64,000 nucleotides of DNA from Mycobacterium sp. DL440 (GCF_011745145.1 NZ_CP050191.1:1568996-1632995), one strand, 5' to 3'. Counted from the first letter of the stretch, positions 36,031-46,664 are shown. Numbers and translations are program-made. The notes: generated from the sequence alone by a model not told the origin.

Positions 36031-36312
36031 TCAGATCATCTGCAGGGCCGCCAGGCAGACATCGGTCGAGGCGAACGCATGGGTGGGTTTGACGCGTTTG
36101 TGGGAGACGCCGCCGCGTCGCCGCTCGGAGAAGATGATGCGACCGTCGGGGCTGAACCCGATTTCCAGCTCCGTCACCACGCCGGTTGCGCTCAGCAGAG
36201 GGTGTTCCCAGACCATCGTGCGGTACTCCGCGTTGGGTCCGCTGTCGAAGATCAGGTCCCAGTCTTTCTCATTGGCGCGTTCGCGGACCAGATCCAGCAT
36301 CTCGTAGTGCAC
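36031..36312 (-). CDS. small conserved hypothetical protein
   Basis: 93 aa from GTG 36312, which has AGAGGA seven bases upstream; ATG 36327 is an alternative. Sequence VHYEMLDLVRERANEKDWDL then a beta-rich region (VVTELEIGFSPDGRIIFSER). No signal peptide, membrane segment or known motif. Function unknown. Confidence 0.6.
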   Translation of the reverse strand: MHYEMLDLVRERANEKDWDLIFDSGPNAEYRTMVWEHPLLSATGVVTELEIGFSPDGRIIFSERRRGGVSHKRVKPTHAFASTDVCLAALQMI

Positions 36313-36502
36313 TGTGGTTCCTCTCATGGTTGTTTTCGATGGTCGTTTGATGGAGATGTATTGCGTGACAGGGCTATCGATGCGGTCTCGCCGGGTACGT
36401 TTGTCGGTGCTCCGAGCTTGGTTCAATCGGCGGCTGGCGTCTGTCCGCTGATCGGACCACCAACCGGGCCACGCTCGATCCGCCGATCGGGGGACGAAGG
36501 TG

Positions 36503-36543
36503 GACGGATTGGTCGCTGCCCCTCGATCAGCGACCAATCCGTC
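36503..36543 (-). terminator. 16-bp perfect inverted repeat, probable terminator
   Basis: Arms GACGGATTGGTCGCTG and CAGCGACCAATCCGTC with a 9-nt loop. It lies about 30 bp after the stop of the lipoprotein gene that is read leftwards. No T run. An operator role for the gene at 36031 is the alternative. Confidence 0.6.
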
Positions 36544-36573
36544 GGCCTGGGTGGCTCGGCCCTTCCCGGTGGC

Positions 36574-37029
36574 TCAGCGCCCAGGCAGAACCTGGGTGAC
36601 CGTGGCCTGCAAGTCGGCGCCCTCGGGGCCGGAGATGCCGGTCTCCCGGTCGAAGGTCGCGGTCCCGTCCGCGTCAATGGTGAAGTTGCCGACCTGATCC
36701 TGATCGCCCCCGGTCACCTTGAAGATCACGGTCGTCTTGTCTGGCAACGGCTTTGCGCTGACGTATTGCGGGTTGATGGTGTACCGGTAGTTGCATCCCG
36801 CCGAGCCGTAGCACTTCTGCTGGGTGACGACCACGTCGATGACGAAATCGGCTGCGGTGGGTGGCGATGCGATGGGGGACGGTGTCGAGGACGACGTCAA
36901 CCCGGCGCCCCACATCGGTGTGTCGGTGGGATTCGTCGAGACCCGGTCCGGAGACACACAGCCCGCGAGCGTGAGTGCAGCGGTGAGGAGTGTCGCGACC
37001 AGGGTTGCGCGAATGGTCGTGCGTAGCAT
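36574..37029 (-). CDS. putative lipoprotein
   Basis: 151 aa. Signal peptide MLRTTIRATLVATLLTAALT with lipobox LAGC (Cys24), a Ser/Thr/Pro-rich linker, then a compact domain with a Cys pair in QQKCYGSAGCNYRY and a beta-rich C-terminus (TTVIFKVTGGDQDQVGNFTI). Resembles other small mycobacterial envelope lipoproteins. Function unknown. Confidence 0.75.
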   Translation of the reverse strand: MLRTTIRATLVATLLTAALTLAGCVSPDRVSTNPTDTPMWGAGLTSSSTPSPIASPPTAADFVIDVVVTQQKCYGSAGCNYRYTINPQYVSAKPLPDKTTVIFKVTGGDQDQVGNFTIDADGTATFDRETGISGPEGADLQATVTQVLPGR

Positions 37030-37404
37030 CGCTAGACCTTCCTTTTCAGGTGGGTGGGCCGGGTGGTGGGGCAGGGTCCAAGCTGTGAACCCGCCGCCCG
37101 GTGTCCGGGGAACAGGACAGTAAAGAGGAGGGGTCCGACAAGTTGGGTCAGGACGCGACGGCCGGGTCGTGGAACTCCTCGTCGGGCACCTCAGACAGGG
37201 ACAGCCCGGCGGCGGATCGCGTAGGTGCTGCAGTCGCCGTGAGTTTTGTCGGTCCCCGCGCGGAGAGTTGGCGCCATGACTAATCAGCAGAAGCCCGGCA
37301 CCCCGAGCACTGCCTCACGTCTACCAACCCTCGGCACAGAGCGTTTCGCTGCACTGATCGATGGAGCTCGTTGGTTGCAGGTTGTCGTGTGGAGATCGCC
37401 TCCA
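37030..37404. other. 375-bp region without a convincing gene
   Basis: Contains two head-to-head ATGs sharing bases: a rightward reading frame from 37276 that runs 80 codons into the transporter gene, and a leftward 28-codon frame 37191-37277. Neither has a clear ribosome site or known similarity. Perhaps a promoter region with gene remnants. Confidence 0.3.
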
Positions 37405-38274
37405 TCACGAACTCTGCGCCCGCTCGTACTCGGCAGCACTGGAGACGGCGAGCGCGACGGCGCCGCCGACGGCCGCGATGAAAGCGATGGCCACCAGCCA
37501 GCCGTATCCCGGCCGTGAGAGATCACCCAGCAGAACCACGCCGACGATGCCCGGCACTACGGTTTCGCCGACCACCAATGCCGCAGCCACACCGTTCACC
37601 GAACCCACCTGCAGGGCAACGGTGAACAGATAGAAGCCGCCGAGACCGGCGACCACCACGGCCCACGTCGCCGGGTCAACGATCAGCACACGCACGTTCA
37701 AGGGATCGAGACCGTCGACGAGCCGGATCGCCACCGCCATTGCCCCGTAGAGCACGCCGGCGATCAGGCCGGCCGGCACGGCGGCACGCCGTCCGAGGAA
37801 CCGGACCAGTGTGGCACCCAGGCCCAGGATGATCGCGGACACCACCAGCACAGCCCAGTGCATGGCCGCGCCCGGATCGCGGTCGCCCAGATGTCCGGCG
37901 GTGGCTCCCAGGATGCACAGCGCCACAAGAACTATGGCGATGGCGGTCCAGTCGCGCCGATGCAGTCGAACGTGGAGAACGAAGATGCTCAACACCGCGG
38001 TCACCACGAGGTTGGCGCTGATGATCGTCTGCGACAGGAACAGTGGAATCAACCGCGCCGAGACCAGGCTGCCCACGAAGCCGAGGAGGTCGAGCGCCAT
38101 TCCTGCGATGAAGACCGGTGCGAGCATCGCGCCGATCGTCGACCGCAGGGTGGGGCCGCTGTCAGGTGTGTCGGCTTCCGTCGCACCCGAACGTCCTGCG
38201 GCATACGACTGCAACACCGAGGCCGTTCCATAGCCGACGCACGCCAGCAGTGCGGCGGACACACCGATCAGCAC
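37405..38274 (-). CDS. DMT-type (EamA-like) multi-pass membrane transporter
   Basis: 289 aa with about nine to ten hydrophobic segments, beginning LIGVSAALLACVGYGTASVL and ending VAIAFIAAVGGAVALAVS, arranged as two similar halves (compare LIPLFLSQTIISANLVVTAVL with VNGVAAALVVGETVVPGIVG). This is the layout of the drug/metabolite transporter superfamily. Substrate unknown; no operon partner. Confidence 0.7.
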   Translation of the reverse strand: MLIGVSAALLACVGYGTASVLQSYAAGRSGATEADTPDSGPTLRSTIGAMLAPVFIAGMALDLLGFVGSLVSARLIPLFLSQTIISANLVVTAVLSIFVLHVRLHRRDWTAIAIVLVALCILGATAGHLGDRDPGAAMHWAVLVVSAIILGLGATLVRFLGRRAAVPAGLIAGVLYGAMAVAIRLVDGLDPLNVRVLIVDPATWAVVVAGLGGFYLFTVALQVGSVNGVAAALVVGETVVPGIVGVVLLGDLSRPGYGWLVAIAFIAAVGGAVALAVSSAAEYERAQSS

Positions 38275-38440
38275 TGCGAACCGTCGGCGTGTAGCGGCGG
38301 TGCGATCGGGCCAGCACGGAACATCAGCCGAGTCTAGGAGCGCGATCAGGTGAACGGTCGTCGATTTCTACCGCAGGGTCATGGATCCGGACGATCAACA
38401 GCCCGGAGGTAGAAAGCGGCGCATCAGCGATTCCTGAAGG

Positions 38441-39424
38441 TCAGTGCGGGAGCTGATTCAGCACGGCCGTCGTGACATCGAAGACCACCGCTGCGTCGTC
38501 ACCGTTGACCGCGACGACGGGCACGAGTCGGCTGGGGCGGGCGGCGTCAACACCGTCGAAGCCGTCCCCGACGACCGCGTCAGCGAAGGTCGTTCCCTCG
38601 TGGACCTTGTGGTAACCGTCGTGATTCCCGAACTTCGTCGGCTCGCCATCGGCGGCCACCACTTCGTGCGTCTGGTAGTCGAAAGTCACCAAGACCTCGA
38701 CGGCGTCGACGGTGAAGAAGCACGACGTCAAGGACTGGTCCTTCCAGTCGAACGACACCGTCCGCGACTCCTGCAACTTCGGCACGACTGCGCACGGAGC
38801 GGAGTCGGTGAGGGCGGTCACCGACGTGTGCGGGGAACTGCCCTGCGTCGGGTGTTCCGGCCATGTCGCGATCACCGCGCGGGCCAGCGGATCGGCGGTC
38901 GCGCAGGCATCGCGATCGCGTTCCATCGACACCCTCATCCGCACGGCAATCTCGTTCTCGAATGCCACGTCGTAGTTGCATGCGCTTTCGACGAGCTGAT
39001 CACGCACCTCGGGCGCCAGAGCCGTGGCAGCATCGATTCGGCGTGCCTTGACACCGTCGATCTCGTCGAGTTCGCCGAGCGACGAAGTCAGGAAATCGAA
39101 GGGCGAGAAGGCAATTGACCAGCTCACGTCGATCCCGCGGGTGGTGCCGTCATCCACGAGGGCTTCACATGAGGTTGAGTTGGACGACGTCCCGATCGCC
39201 TTGACGGTGCCGAGCACCTCGAGATGGCTGGGCTCGATCAATGCGCACGGATCGATCCCGAGAGCCCACGTGATGGTCTCCGCACGTGACAGCGTCTGCG
39301 ATGCCGGCGTCGAAGTCGACGAAGGCGACGGTGCGGTCCCCGGCGTCGTCGAGGTTGTCGTCGAGCAACCCGCGGCCAGCACCGCCACTGCCGAGAACAC
39401 CCCGACCCGCATCGACTGCAACAT
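38441..39424 (-). CDS. DUF3558-family lipoprotein
   Basis: 327 aa. Signal peptide with lipobox LAAGC (Cys20), Ser/Thr/Pro linker, then a repeat of the DUF3558 pattern: first copy with IDPCALIEPSHLEVLG and TSCEALVDD, second copy with DSAPCAVVPKLQ and LTSCFFTVDAVEV. ATG 39424 has GGGGGA five bases upstream. Exported envelope protein; function unknown. Confidence 0.78.
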   Translation of the reverse strand: MLQSMRVGVFSAVAVLAAGCSTTTSTTPGTAPSPSSTSTPASQTLSRAETITWALGIDPCALIEPSHLEVLGTVKAIGTSSNSTSCEALVDDGTTRGIDVSWSIAFSPFDFLTSSLGELDEIDGVKARRIDAATALAPEVRDQLVESACNYDVAFENEIAVRMRVSMERDRDACATADPLARAVIATWPEHPTQGSSPHTSVTALTDSAPCAVVPKLQESRTVSFDWKDQSLTSCFFTVDAVEVLVTFDYQTHEVVAADGEPTKFGNHDGYHKVHEGTTFADAVVGDGFDGVDAARPSRLVPVVAVNGDDAAVVFDVTTAVLNQLPH

Positions 39425-39533
39425 TGCGTCCCCCAACTGGATGAAGCCCGAAGTCTGCCACCCATCTCGGCGACGATCTCTCTCATCCAGACATTGGTGC
39501 AGCCAGTAGACAGCTCGACAGTAGGGTGGGCGA

Positions 39534-40286
39534 GTGGCCGAGATCGCGCCGCTGCGCGTGCAGCTGATCGCCCAGACGGAATTCCAGGCACCGCCTGACG
39601 TGCCGTGGAGCACCGATGCCGCGGGTGGGCCTGCGCTCACCGAGTTCGCGGGCCGGGCCTGTTACCAGAGTTGGTCGAAGCCCAATCCCAGGACGGCGAC
39701 CAACGCGAGCTACATCCGCCACATCATCGACGTCGGCCATTTCTCGGTACTCGAACACGCGTCGGTGTCGTTCTACATCAGCGGGATCTCCCGGTCGGCC
39801 ACCCACGAACTGATCCGGCACCGGCACTTCTCCTATTCGCAGCTCTCGCAGCGCTACGTCCCGGAGAACGACGCCGAGGTGGTAGTTCCGCCCGGGTTCG
39901 AAGACGATCCCGAGTTGGTGGAGCTCTTCACCGCAGCCGCCGACGCCAGCCGCGCGACCTACACCGACCTGCTGTCACGGCTGGAAGCCAAGTTCGCGGA
40001 CCAACCCAACGCGGTTCTGCGTCGCAAGCAGGCCCGGCAGGCCGCCCGGGCTGTGCTGCCCAACGCCACCGAGACCCGCATCGTGGTCACCGGCAACTAC
40101 CGCGCCTGGCGCCACTTCATCGCGATGCGGGCCAGCGAACACGCTGACGTGGAGATCCGCAGGCTGGCGATCGCCTGCCTGCGTGAGCTCGTCGAAGCCG
40201 CCCCCGCGGTGTTCTCCGATTTCGAGATTTCGACGCTCGCGGATGGTAGTGAGGTGGCAACCTCGCCTTTGGCCACGGAGGCTTGA
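39534..40286 (+). CDS. thyX: flavin-dependent thymidylate synthase ThyX
   Basis: 250 aa. Makes dTMP using FAD and NADPH, releasing tetrahydrofolate directly. ThyX motif [13 protein letters not shown] at 95-107; [20 protein letters not shown] near the C-terminus binds dUMP. Same length as M. tuberculosis ThyX. A TAGGGT hexamer lies six bases before GTG 39534. Precedes dapA and the RNase J gene, the usual order. Confidence 0.95.
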   Translation: MAEIAPLRVQLIAQTEFQAPPDVPWSTDAAGGPALTEFAGRACYQSWSKPNPRTATNASYIRHIIDVGHFSVLEHASVSFYISGISRSATHELIRHRHFSYSQLSQRYVPENDAEVVVPPGFEDDPELVELFTAAADASRATYTDLLSRLEAKFADQPNAVLRRKQARQAARAVLPNATETRIVVTGNYRAWRHFIAMRASEHADVEIRRLAIACLRELVEAAPAVFSDFEISTLADGSEVATSPLATEA

Positions 40287-40332
40287 CGGAGTGGCCGGTC
40301 AACACCGCGACGAAGGTCCGATCGACCCGGGG

Positions 40333-41246
<914 letters not shown>

Positions 41247-41247
<1 letters not shown>

Positions 41248-42923
41248 TGGCCACCGAGCTCGCGCCCCCCAAGCCCCTGGCCCCCGGCGGTCTGCGAGTT
41301 ACCGCGCTGGGTGGAATCAGCGAAATCGGCCGCAACATGACGGTCTTCGAGCACCTGGGCCGCCTGCTGATCGTGGACTGCGGGGTGCTCTTCCCGGGGC
41401 ACGACGAACCGGGCGTCGACCTGATCCTGCCGGACCTGCGTCACGTGGAGAACCGGCTCGACGATGTCGAGGCACTCGTCGTCACCCACGCCCACGAGGA
41501 CCACATCGGGGCGATTCCGTTCCTACTCAAGCAGCGTCCGGACATTCCGGTGGTCGGCTCGAAGTTCACTATCGCGCTGATCCGCGAAAAGTGCCGCGAG
41601 CACCGCATCAAGCCGGTGTTCGTCGAGGTCGCCGAGCGGCAGAGCAGCCAGCACGGCGTCTTCGAATGCGAGTACTTCGCGGTCAACCACTCCATCCCGG
41701 GATGCTTGGCCGTCGCGATCCACACCGGTGCCGGCACCGTCCTGCACACCGGAGACATCAAGCTCGACCAGCAGCCGCTCGACGGCCGTCCGACGGACCT
41801 GCCGGGCATGTCCCGGCTCGGTGACGCCGGCGTCGACCTGTTCCTGTGTGACTCGACCAACTCCGAACACCCGGGTGTCAGTCCGTCCGAGAGTGAGGTC
41901 GGCCCGACGTTGCACCGGCTGATCCGCGGTGCCGAGGGCCGCGTGATCGTGGCCTGCTTCGCCTCGAATGTCGATCGCGTGCAACAGATCACAGATGCGG
42001 CGGTGGCGCTGGGGCGGAAGGTCTCGTACGTCGGACGCTCGATGGTGCGCAACATGGGCATCGCCCGTGAGCTCGGCCTCCTGCGGGTCGCCGACGCCGA
42101 CATCCTCGACATCGGGGCGGCCGAGATGATGCCGGCCGAGAAGGTCGTCCTGATCACCACCGGTACCCAGGGCGAGCCGATGGCCGCGCTGTCGCGGATG
42201 TCGCGCGGCGAGCATCGCAGCATCACGCTGACCGCGGGCGATCTGATCATCCTGTCCTCGTCGCTGATCCCCGGCAATGAGGAAGCCGTCTACGGTGTCA
42301 TCGACGCGCTGGCCAAGATCGGCGCCCGCGTTGTCACCAATGCCCAAGCGCGCGTTCACGTTTCAGGCCACGCCTACGCCGGTGAGTTGCTGTTCCTCTA
42401 CAACGGGGTGCGGCCTCGAAATGTAATGCCGGTGCACGGCACCTGGCGTCACATGCGCGCCAACGCGGCGCTGGCCGCCAGTACCGGGGTTCCGCCGGAG
42501 AACATCGTGCTGGCGGAGAACGGTGTGAGTGTGGACCTGGTGGCCGGTAAGGCCTCGATCTCCGGTGCGGTGACCGTCGGCAAGATGTTCGTCGACGGGT
42601 TGATCACCGGCGATGTCGGCGACGCCACTCTCGGTGAACGCCTCATCCTGTCTTCGGGTTTCGTCGCGGTGACGGTGGTCGTGCACCGTGAAACCGGGAA
42701 GCCCGCCGCTCCGGCCCATCTGTATTCCCGCGGGTTCTCCGAGGATCCGAAGGCGCTGGAGTCGGTGGCCCGCAATGTCGAGCGGGAGCTGGAAAGTCTT
42801 GCCGCCGATAACATCACCGACCCGATCCGGATCGCGCAGGCCGTCCGGCGGACGGTGGGCAAGTGGGTGGGCGAGGTTTACCGACGCCAGCCGATGATCG
42901 TTCCGACCGTCATCGAGATCTGA
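41247..42923 (+). CDS. rnj: ribonuclease J
   Basis: 558 aa metallo-beta-lactamase/beta-CASP ribonuclease with endo- and 5'-exonuclease activity. Zinc motif THAHEDHIGA (about residues 80-89), HTGDIKLDQQPLDG and CDSTNSEHPG in the catalytic core, beta-CASP domain with RVIVACFASNVDRVQQ, and C-terminal VHVSGHAYAGELLFLYNGVRP-type RNA-binding segment (VHVSGHAYAGE). Cotranscribed with dapA. Like other actinobacteria the genome uses RNase J alongside PNPase for RNA turnover. Confidence 0.93.
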
Positions 42924-42958
42924 CCGAATTGGTGCGCGGACCGCGTCGCCGGCCCGGT

Positions 42959-42964
42959 TAGATT
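42959..42964 (+). promoter_or_regulatory. -10 element of the membrane protein gene
   Basis: TAGATT exactly six bases before GTG 42971; leaderless arrangement. Confidence 0.45.
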
Positions 42965-42970
42965 GGGTCG

Positions 42971-43645
42971 GTGAGCCATCCCGCACCACAGGTGCCATGT
43001 GAACGACGTCGTCCGCTTCCGCCGTTCAATTCGGTGGACGACGTCAAACGGGCAGTGGTGTATCCCTACTTTCTTCGATATCTGCTCATCGTGGGCGGCA
43101 TCCTGTTCGCGCTGGTGTTCCCCTGGGCGATCTATGCCGTTGTCGTCCGGGAGGACGGACCCGACACCATCGTCACCGTCGTGTTCGTGATCGCGCTCGC
43201 AACTGTCGCCGTGGGATCAAGGATCATGCCCTCCATCCTGGCGCGACGCTTCTACGACCGGGTGATGCGCGGGGGTGTGCTGTGCGACGTATATCCGGCC
43301 GGCTTGCCCGATACCAAGGCCGCGATCTTGATCGACGCCAGGTTGTCCGATGCGCAGGCGGCGTACGTCCACGACGTGATGACCACCTGGCTCGGGAGGT
43401 TGGCTTCGGACCCGGCGACCCGTGAACAGGCCGGCGAACTGTTCGCCGATGGCCCGATTCGCAGCGCCGACGGACTCGCCGGCCCAGCCGCCCGGGGTGG
43501 GTTCCTTGTCGCCCGCGACACGGATCCGCACAAGGGTTGGCGTCTGGTGTTGGCTGAGGAAAACCCGCGCGACCCGCACCGGCCGTATTCGAAAGGCCTT
43601 GTGGTCAAGGTCGAGACGCCGAGCATGGAGTCAGCCCGCAAGTAG
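42971..43645 (+). CDS. membrane protein of unknown function
   Basis: 224 aa. Two transmembrane segments (FLRYLLIVGGILFALVFPWA, about 35-54; TIVTVVFVIALATVAVGS, about 66-83), then a cytoplasmic domain with ILIDARLSDAQAAYVHDVMT. No enzyme motif. The last 15 bp overlap the convergent gene. Confidence 0.72.
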   Translation: MSHPAPQVPCERRRPLPPFNSVDDVKRAVVYPYFLRYLLIVGGILFALVFPWAIYAVVVREDGPDTIVTVVFVIALATVAVGSRIMPSILARRFYDRVMRGGVLCDVYPAGLPDTKAAILIDARLSDAQAAYVHDVMTTWLGRLASDPATREQAGELFADGPIRSADGLAGPAARGGFLVARDTDPHKGWRLVLAEENPRDPHRPYSKGLVVKVETPSMESARK

Positions 43646-44068
43646 CAGAATCCCGCCGACCAGCAGTGCGATCACCTTGATGAGCTCGAACCCGACGTAG
43701 TAGTAATGCGCCCGCGAACGTGACTCGGCCTCTTCGCCCGGGGCGACGGCCAGCACGGCGTCAGAGCGCTGAATCAGCTTGGGCCGCACCGCGATCAACT
43801 GCACCGCCAGTGCCGCGACGGCAACTGCGAAGGCCGCGATCACCGCTGCCGACGGGCGGTGCATGGCGAAGACCAAGATGATGACGACGGCGAATGCGGT
43901 TTCCACCGCGTTGAGCGCACGGAAAACCCTGCGCCCGATGCCGAGTCCGATCTGCAGCGTCACGCCCGGGGCCCGGAACTTCAGCGGCGCCTCGATGAAC
44001 GAGATCGCCAGCACCATGCCCAGCCAGCAGAAGGCGACCGCGACCGCGACCGCCAGACCGGCATTCAT
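43631..44068 (-). CDS. four-helix membrane protein (DUF4149-like)
   Basis: 145 aa with four hydrophobic segments: LAVAVAVAFCWLGMVLAIS, AFAVVIILVFAM, VIAAFAVAVAALAVQLIAV and ELIKVIALLVGGILLLAG. FIEAPLKFRAPG after the first helix is conserved in this family. ATG 44068 lies seven bases after GGGAG. Function unknown. Confidence 0.68.
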   Translation of the reverse strand: MNAGLAVAVAVAFCWLGMVLAISFIEAPLKFRAPGVTLQIGLGIGRRVFRALNAVETAFAVVIILVFAMHRPSAAVIAAFAVAVAALAVQLIAVRPKLIQRSDAVLAVAPGEEAESRSRAHYYYVGFELIKVIALLVGGILLLAG

Positions 44069-44190
44069 CACATATCTCCCATCGGGCCTACTTCTCGGCC
44101 AATCGTCCCGTCAGTGGGTGCTTGCCAGCTTGCCAAAGGCCCCTGCATGAGCCCGAGGTGGATTGGCGCGGTGATCACGGATAGAGTTTA

Positions 44191-44207
44191 TACAAGTTTT
44201 AATTGTA
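44191..44207. promoter_or_regulatory. AT-rich inverted repeat upstream of the haemoglobin gene
   Basis: TACAA-GTTTTAA-TTGTA within a 30-bp AT-rich patch (also AGTTTT...AAAACT) in a GC-rich surround, between divergent genes. Candidate operator and promoter for the truncated haemoglobin gene. Confidence 0.5.
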
Positions 44208-44252
44208 AAAACTAGGGCAGGTACGTGACCGGCCCGGAAAGGGATCTGTCCG

Positions 44253-44660
44253 ATGGCTGAAGACGTGGCAGGACGCGACGATGTGGAGCTGTTGCTCTGG
44301 CGGTTCTACAGCAAGACCCTTTCCGATCCGGTGCTCGCCGAGCCGTTCGCCGAGCTGCGCGCCAAGGGGCTGCGGTCCCACATCCCGGTCATGGGCGACT
44401 TCTGGGAGACCGTGCTTTTCCGCGCCGGGCTCTACCGGGGCAGCGCCCTGACCGTGCACCGTGAACTGCACGCCCGTCATCCGCTGTCGGCGCAGCATTT
44501 CGTGCGCTGGCTGACCTTGTGGACCGAAACCGTCGACGAACTTTTCGAGGGCCCGCATGCCGAGCGGGCCAAGCTGCAGGCCGGTCGCATCGCCAAGGCC
44601 ATGCACCGGAGACTGGCCGGCGCGGATGCCGCCGAGCTCGACGCTCTGGTTGCCTGCTAG
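44253..44660 (+). CDS. group III truncated haemoglobin
   Basis: 135 aa. Typical trHb III text: LLLWRFYSKTLSDPVLAEPF, HIPVMGDFWETVLFRAGLYRG (split at DFWETVLF) and the F-helix region LSAQHFVRWLTLWTETVDE with the proximal His, ending ARIAKAMHRRL-like (AGRIAKAMHRRL). Binds O2 or NO through haem; role probably in NO or oxygen chemistry. SD AAAGGGA nine bases before ATG. Its stop overlaps the convergent methyltransferase stop in CTAG. Confidence 0.85.
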   Translation: MAEDVAGRDDVELLLWRFYSKTLSDPVLAEPFAELRAKGLRSHIPVMGDFWETVLFRAGLYRGSALTVHRELHARHPLSAQHFVRWLTLWTETVDELFEGPHAERAKLQAGRIAKAMHRRLAGADAAELDALVAC

Positions 44661-45526
44661 CGCTTCTCGGCGTAGGCGGTCCACTCCACCTGCGAGGCGG
44701 TCAGCTTCCGCCCGGATGGCGAAATGTAGTGCTCGGTGAGGTAATCGGGCCCGGCCTGCTCGATCAACTGCCAACCGTACGGCTCGATGAACGCTGCCAC
44801 CCGGCCCGGGTCCAGCCCGAACTGCCACAGTTGGCTACGAACGCGGAACCGGCGATACAACGATTCGGCCCCGTAGCGGTTGGTGCCGTCGATGAAATCG
44901 CTGCGGACGTAGGTGAACGCCAACCGGCTGGCCGACGCTGCCGAACGAAGGAACTCGAACGTCGCCTCGACACCGTCGGCACTCAGATACTGCGTCACGC
45001 CTTCCCAGACGAAGAAGGTGCGGTGTTCAGCGCGGTGGCCATGCCTGGCGAGTTCGGCGGCCAGATCGTCGTGTTCGAAATCCACCGGTACCAGATGTAC
45101 CGAGTCCGGCACGGTTCCCAGCGCGCTGTGCACCACCGAGCGTTTGCGCTCGATGTTGACCGGCAGATCCACCTCGAACACCGGGATCGCACTGTGCCGT
45201 GCCAGTCGGTAGGCCTTGGTATCCAGCCCGGCGCCGAGAATCACCACGGCATCGATATCCGACAACGCCTGTGTGAGCTTGTCGCCGAGGTAGCGCTTGC
45301 GGCAGGTCAGATTCGCCCACAGTCCCGGGCCCGAGCGTTCGGTGGCCTGGACCAGAAGCCTGCGGGCAACCGACCAGCGCGTGGTCCGGGTGAAGGCGCG
45401 CACCCCGGGCGGCAGGAATGACAGCGCCATGTCGTCGTCGACCAACCGTCGCTGCACCGGTTCGTACTGCTCGACGGCGGCGAGCACCATCGGGCCGACG
45501 GCGGTGGCGGCAACGGGGTTGCTCAT
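44657..45526 (-). CDS. class I SAM-dependent methyltransferase (LCMT/PPM1-like)
   Basis: 289 aa. [18 protein letters not shown] is the SAM-binding loop of the leucine carboxyl methyltransferase-like family that is abundant in mycobacteria (TIGR00027 type), with [20 protein letters not shown]. Corresponds to Rv2751. First gene overlap: its start overlaps the upstream SDR stop by four bases, so it is the last gene of a three-gene operon. Methyl acceptor unknown. Confidence 0.85.
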   Translation of the reverse strand: MSNPVAATAVGPMVLAAVEQYEPVQRRLVDDDMALSFLPPGVRAFTRTTRWSVARRLLVQATERSGPGLWANLTCRKRYLGDKLTQALSDIDAVVILGAGLDTKAYRLARHSAIPVFEVDLPVNIERKRSVVHSALGTVPDSVHLVPVDFEHDDLAAELARHGHRAEHRTFFVWEGVTQYLSADGVEATFEFLRSAASASRLAFTYVRSDFIDGTNRYGAESLYRRFRVRSQLWQFGLDPGRVAAFIEPYGWQLIEQAGPDYLTEHYISPSGRKLTASQVEWTAYAEKR

Positions 45527-46350
45527 CGTTTGTTGACGATGCCGGCGTCCACCGGAAGTGTCACCCCGGTGATGTACCGCGCCTGATCGGATACCAGCCA
45601 GGCCACCGCATTCGCAACGTCTTCCGATTGGATGACCTGCACCGGCAGTGCATTACTGAAATCGGTCGGTGCGTTCAACTCCTCGGCAATGTGTTTCAGC
45701 CACCCGCGGGTGAACTCGTTGTTGATCATCGGGGTGTCCACCCCGGTGGGGTGGATGGTGTTGACCCGAATGCTGTGTGGGGCAAGGAAGTTGGCGTAGG
45801 CTCGCATCAGTCCGACCACGCCGTGCTTGGCCGCGGTGTAGCCGAGCGAGCCGCGGTCGCCGCCGCCCACGCCGATCAGTCCTGCCGCTGAACTGATCAA
45901 CACGATCGACCCGCCGTCACCCTGAGAGACCATGATCGGAATCGCCGCCTCGACGGTGTGGTGCACACCGGACAGATTGACATCGATGACGTCGCGCCAG
46001 CCGTCGGGGCCAGACTGCATCGGGGCGATCCCGGCATTGGCGACGACGATGTCGAGCCGGCCGAGCTGGTCCACACCCGTCTGCAGCGCCGCCCCAAGGG
46101 CCTGCTCGTCACGGACGTCGGCCTGCAGTGCGACGATCCGGCCACCCGCTTCCTCTACGAGCTTGACCGTGGCGGCCAGATCATCGGGCGTGGCCAGGGG
46201 ATAGGGCACCGACTCGATCTGTTCGCACAGATCGATCGCGATGATGTCGGCCCCGTCGGCGGCCAGTCGCAGGGCCTCGGCCCGCCCCTGGCCGCGCGCG
46301 GCGCCGGTGATGAACGCGACCTTCCCGGCCAGGGGAGTGGCGGTGGACAT
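45523..46350 (-). CDS. mycofactocin-coupled SDR family oxidoreductase
   Basis: 275 aa short-chain dehydrogenase. Rossmann motif [21 protein letters not shown], catalytic Ser in [10 protein letters not shown] and YTAAKHG. The insert [19 protein letters not shown] after the second strand marks the mycofactocin-dependent subgroup, which keeps NAD tightly bound and passes electrons to mycofactocin. Corresponds to Rv2750. Starts within the stop of the ABM gene (TGATG). Confidence 0.87.
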   Translation of the reverse strand: MSTATPLAGKVAFITGAARGQGRAEALRLAADGADIIAIDLCEQIESVPYPLATPDDLAATVKLVEEAGGRIVALQADVRDEQALGAALQTGVDQLGRLDIVVANAGIAPMQSGPDGWRDVIDVNLSGVHHTVEAAIPIMVSQGDGGSIVLISSAAGLIGVGGGDRGSLGYTAAKHGVVGLMRAYANFLAPHSIRVNTIHPTGVDTPMINNEFTRGWLKHIAEELNAPTDFSNALPVQVIQSEDVANAVAWLVSDQARYITGVTLPVDAGIVNKR

Positions 46351-46664
46351 CAGGACCGCAACTGGCCCTTGGCCGGGTCGCCGGCCACCACGGGCTGCAA
46401 CATTTTGATATCGGGAGCGCCGTCGAGCAGCTCGCCGATCGACCCGAACAGCGTGCCGATGGCCGGGGCGGTGCTGTGGGTCTTGAGGGCATCGGCGTCG
46501 GCCCACTGCTCGACGAAGACGAACGTCCCATCCGCCTCGTGCAGTGAATACAGCTGGCAGCCAGGCTCGTCGTGCACGGTCGCGACGGCATTGGTGCAGG
46601 CCTCGCGCACGGCGTCGACGGACTCGGGCTTGGCCTTCATGGTGGCGACGACGACAACAGGCAT
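46350..46664 (-). CDS. antibiotic biosynthesis monooxygenase (ABM) family protein
   Basis: 104 aa ferredoxin-like fold: [20 protein letters not shown] and [22 protein letters not shown] are the ABM/quinol-monooxygenase hallmarks. Corresponds to Rv2749. First gene of the ABM-SDR-methyltransferase operon. Such cofactor-free oxygenases act on quinols or similar aromatics; substrate unknown. Confidence 0.85.
   Translation of the reverse strand: MPVVVVATMKAKPESVDAVREACTNAVATVHDEPGCQLYSLHEADGTFVFVEQWADADALKTHSTAPAIGTLFGSIGELLDGAPDIKMLQPVVAGDPAKGQLRS

Noticed and set aside
37276..37518. 80-codon rightward frame starting at the ATG 37276
   Set aside because: No ribosome site or similarity, and it runs antisense into a well-supported membrane transporter gene.
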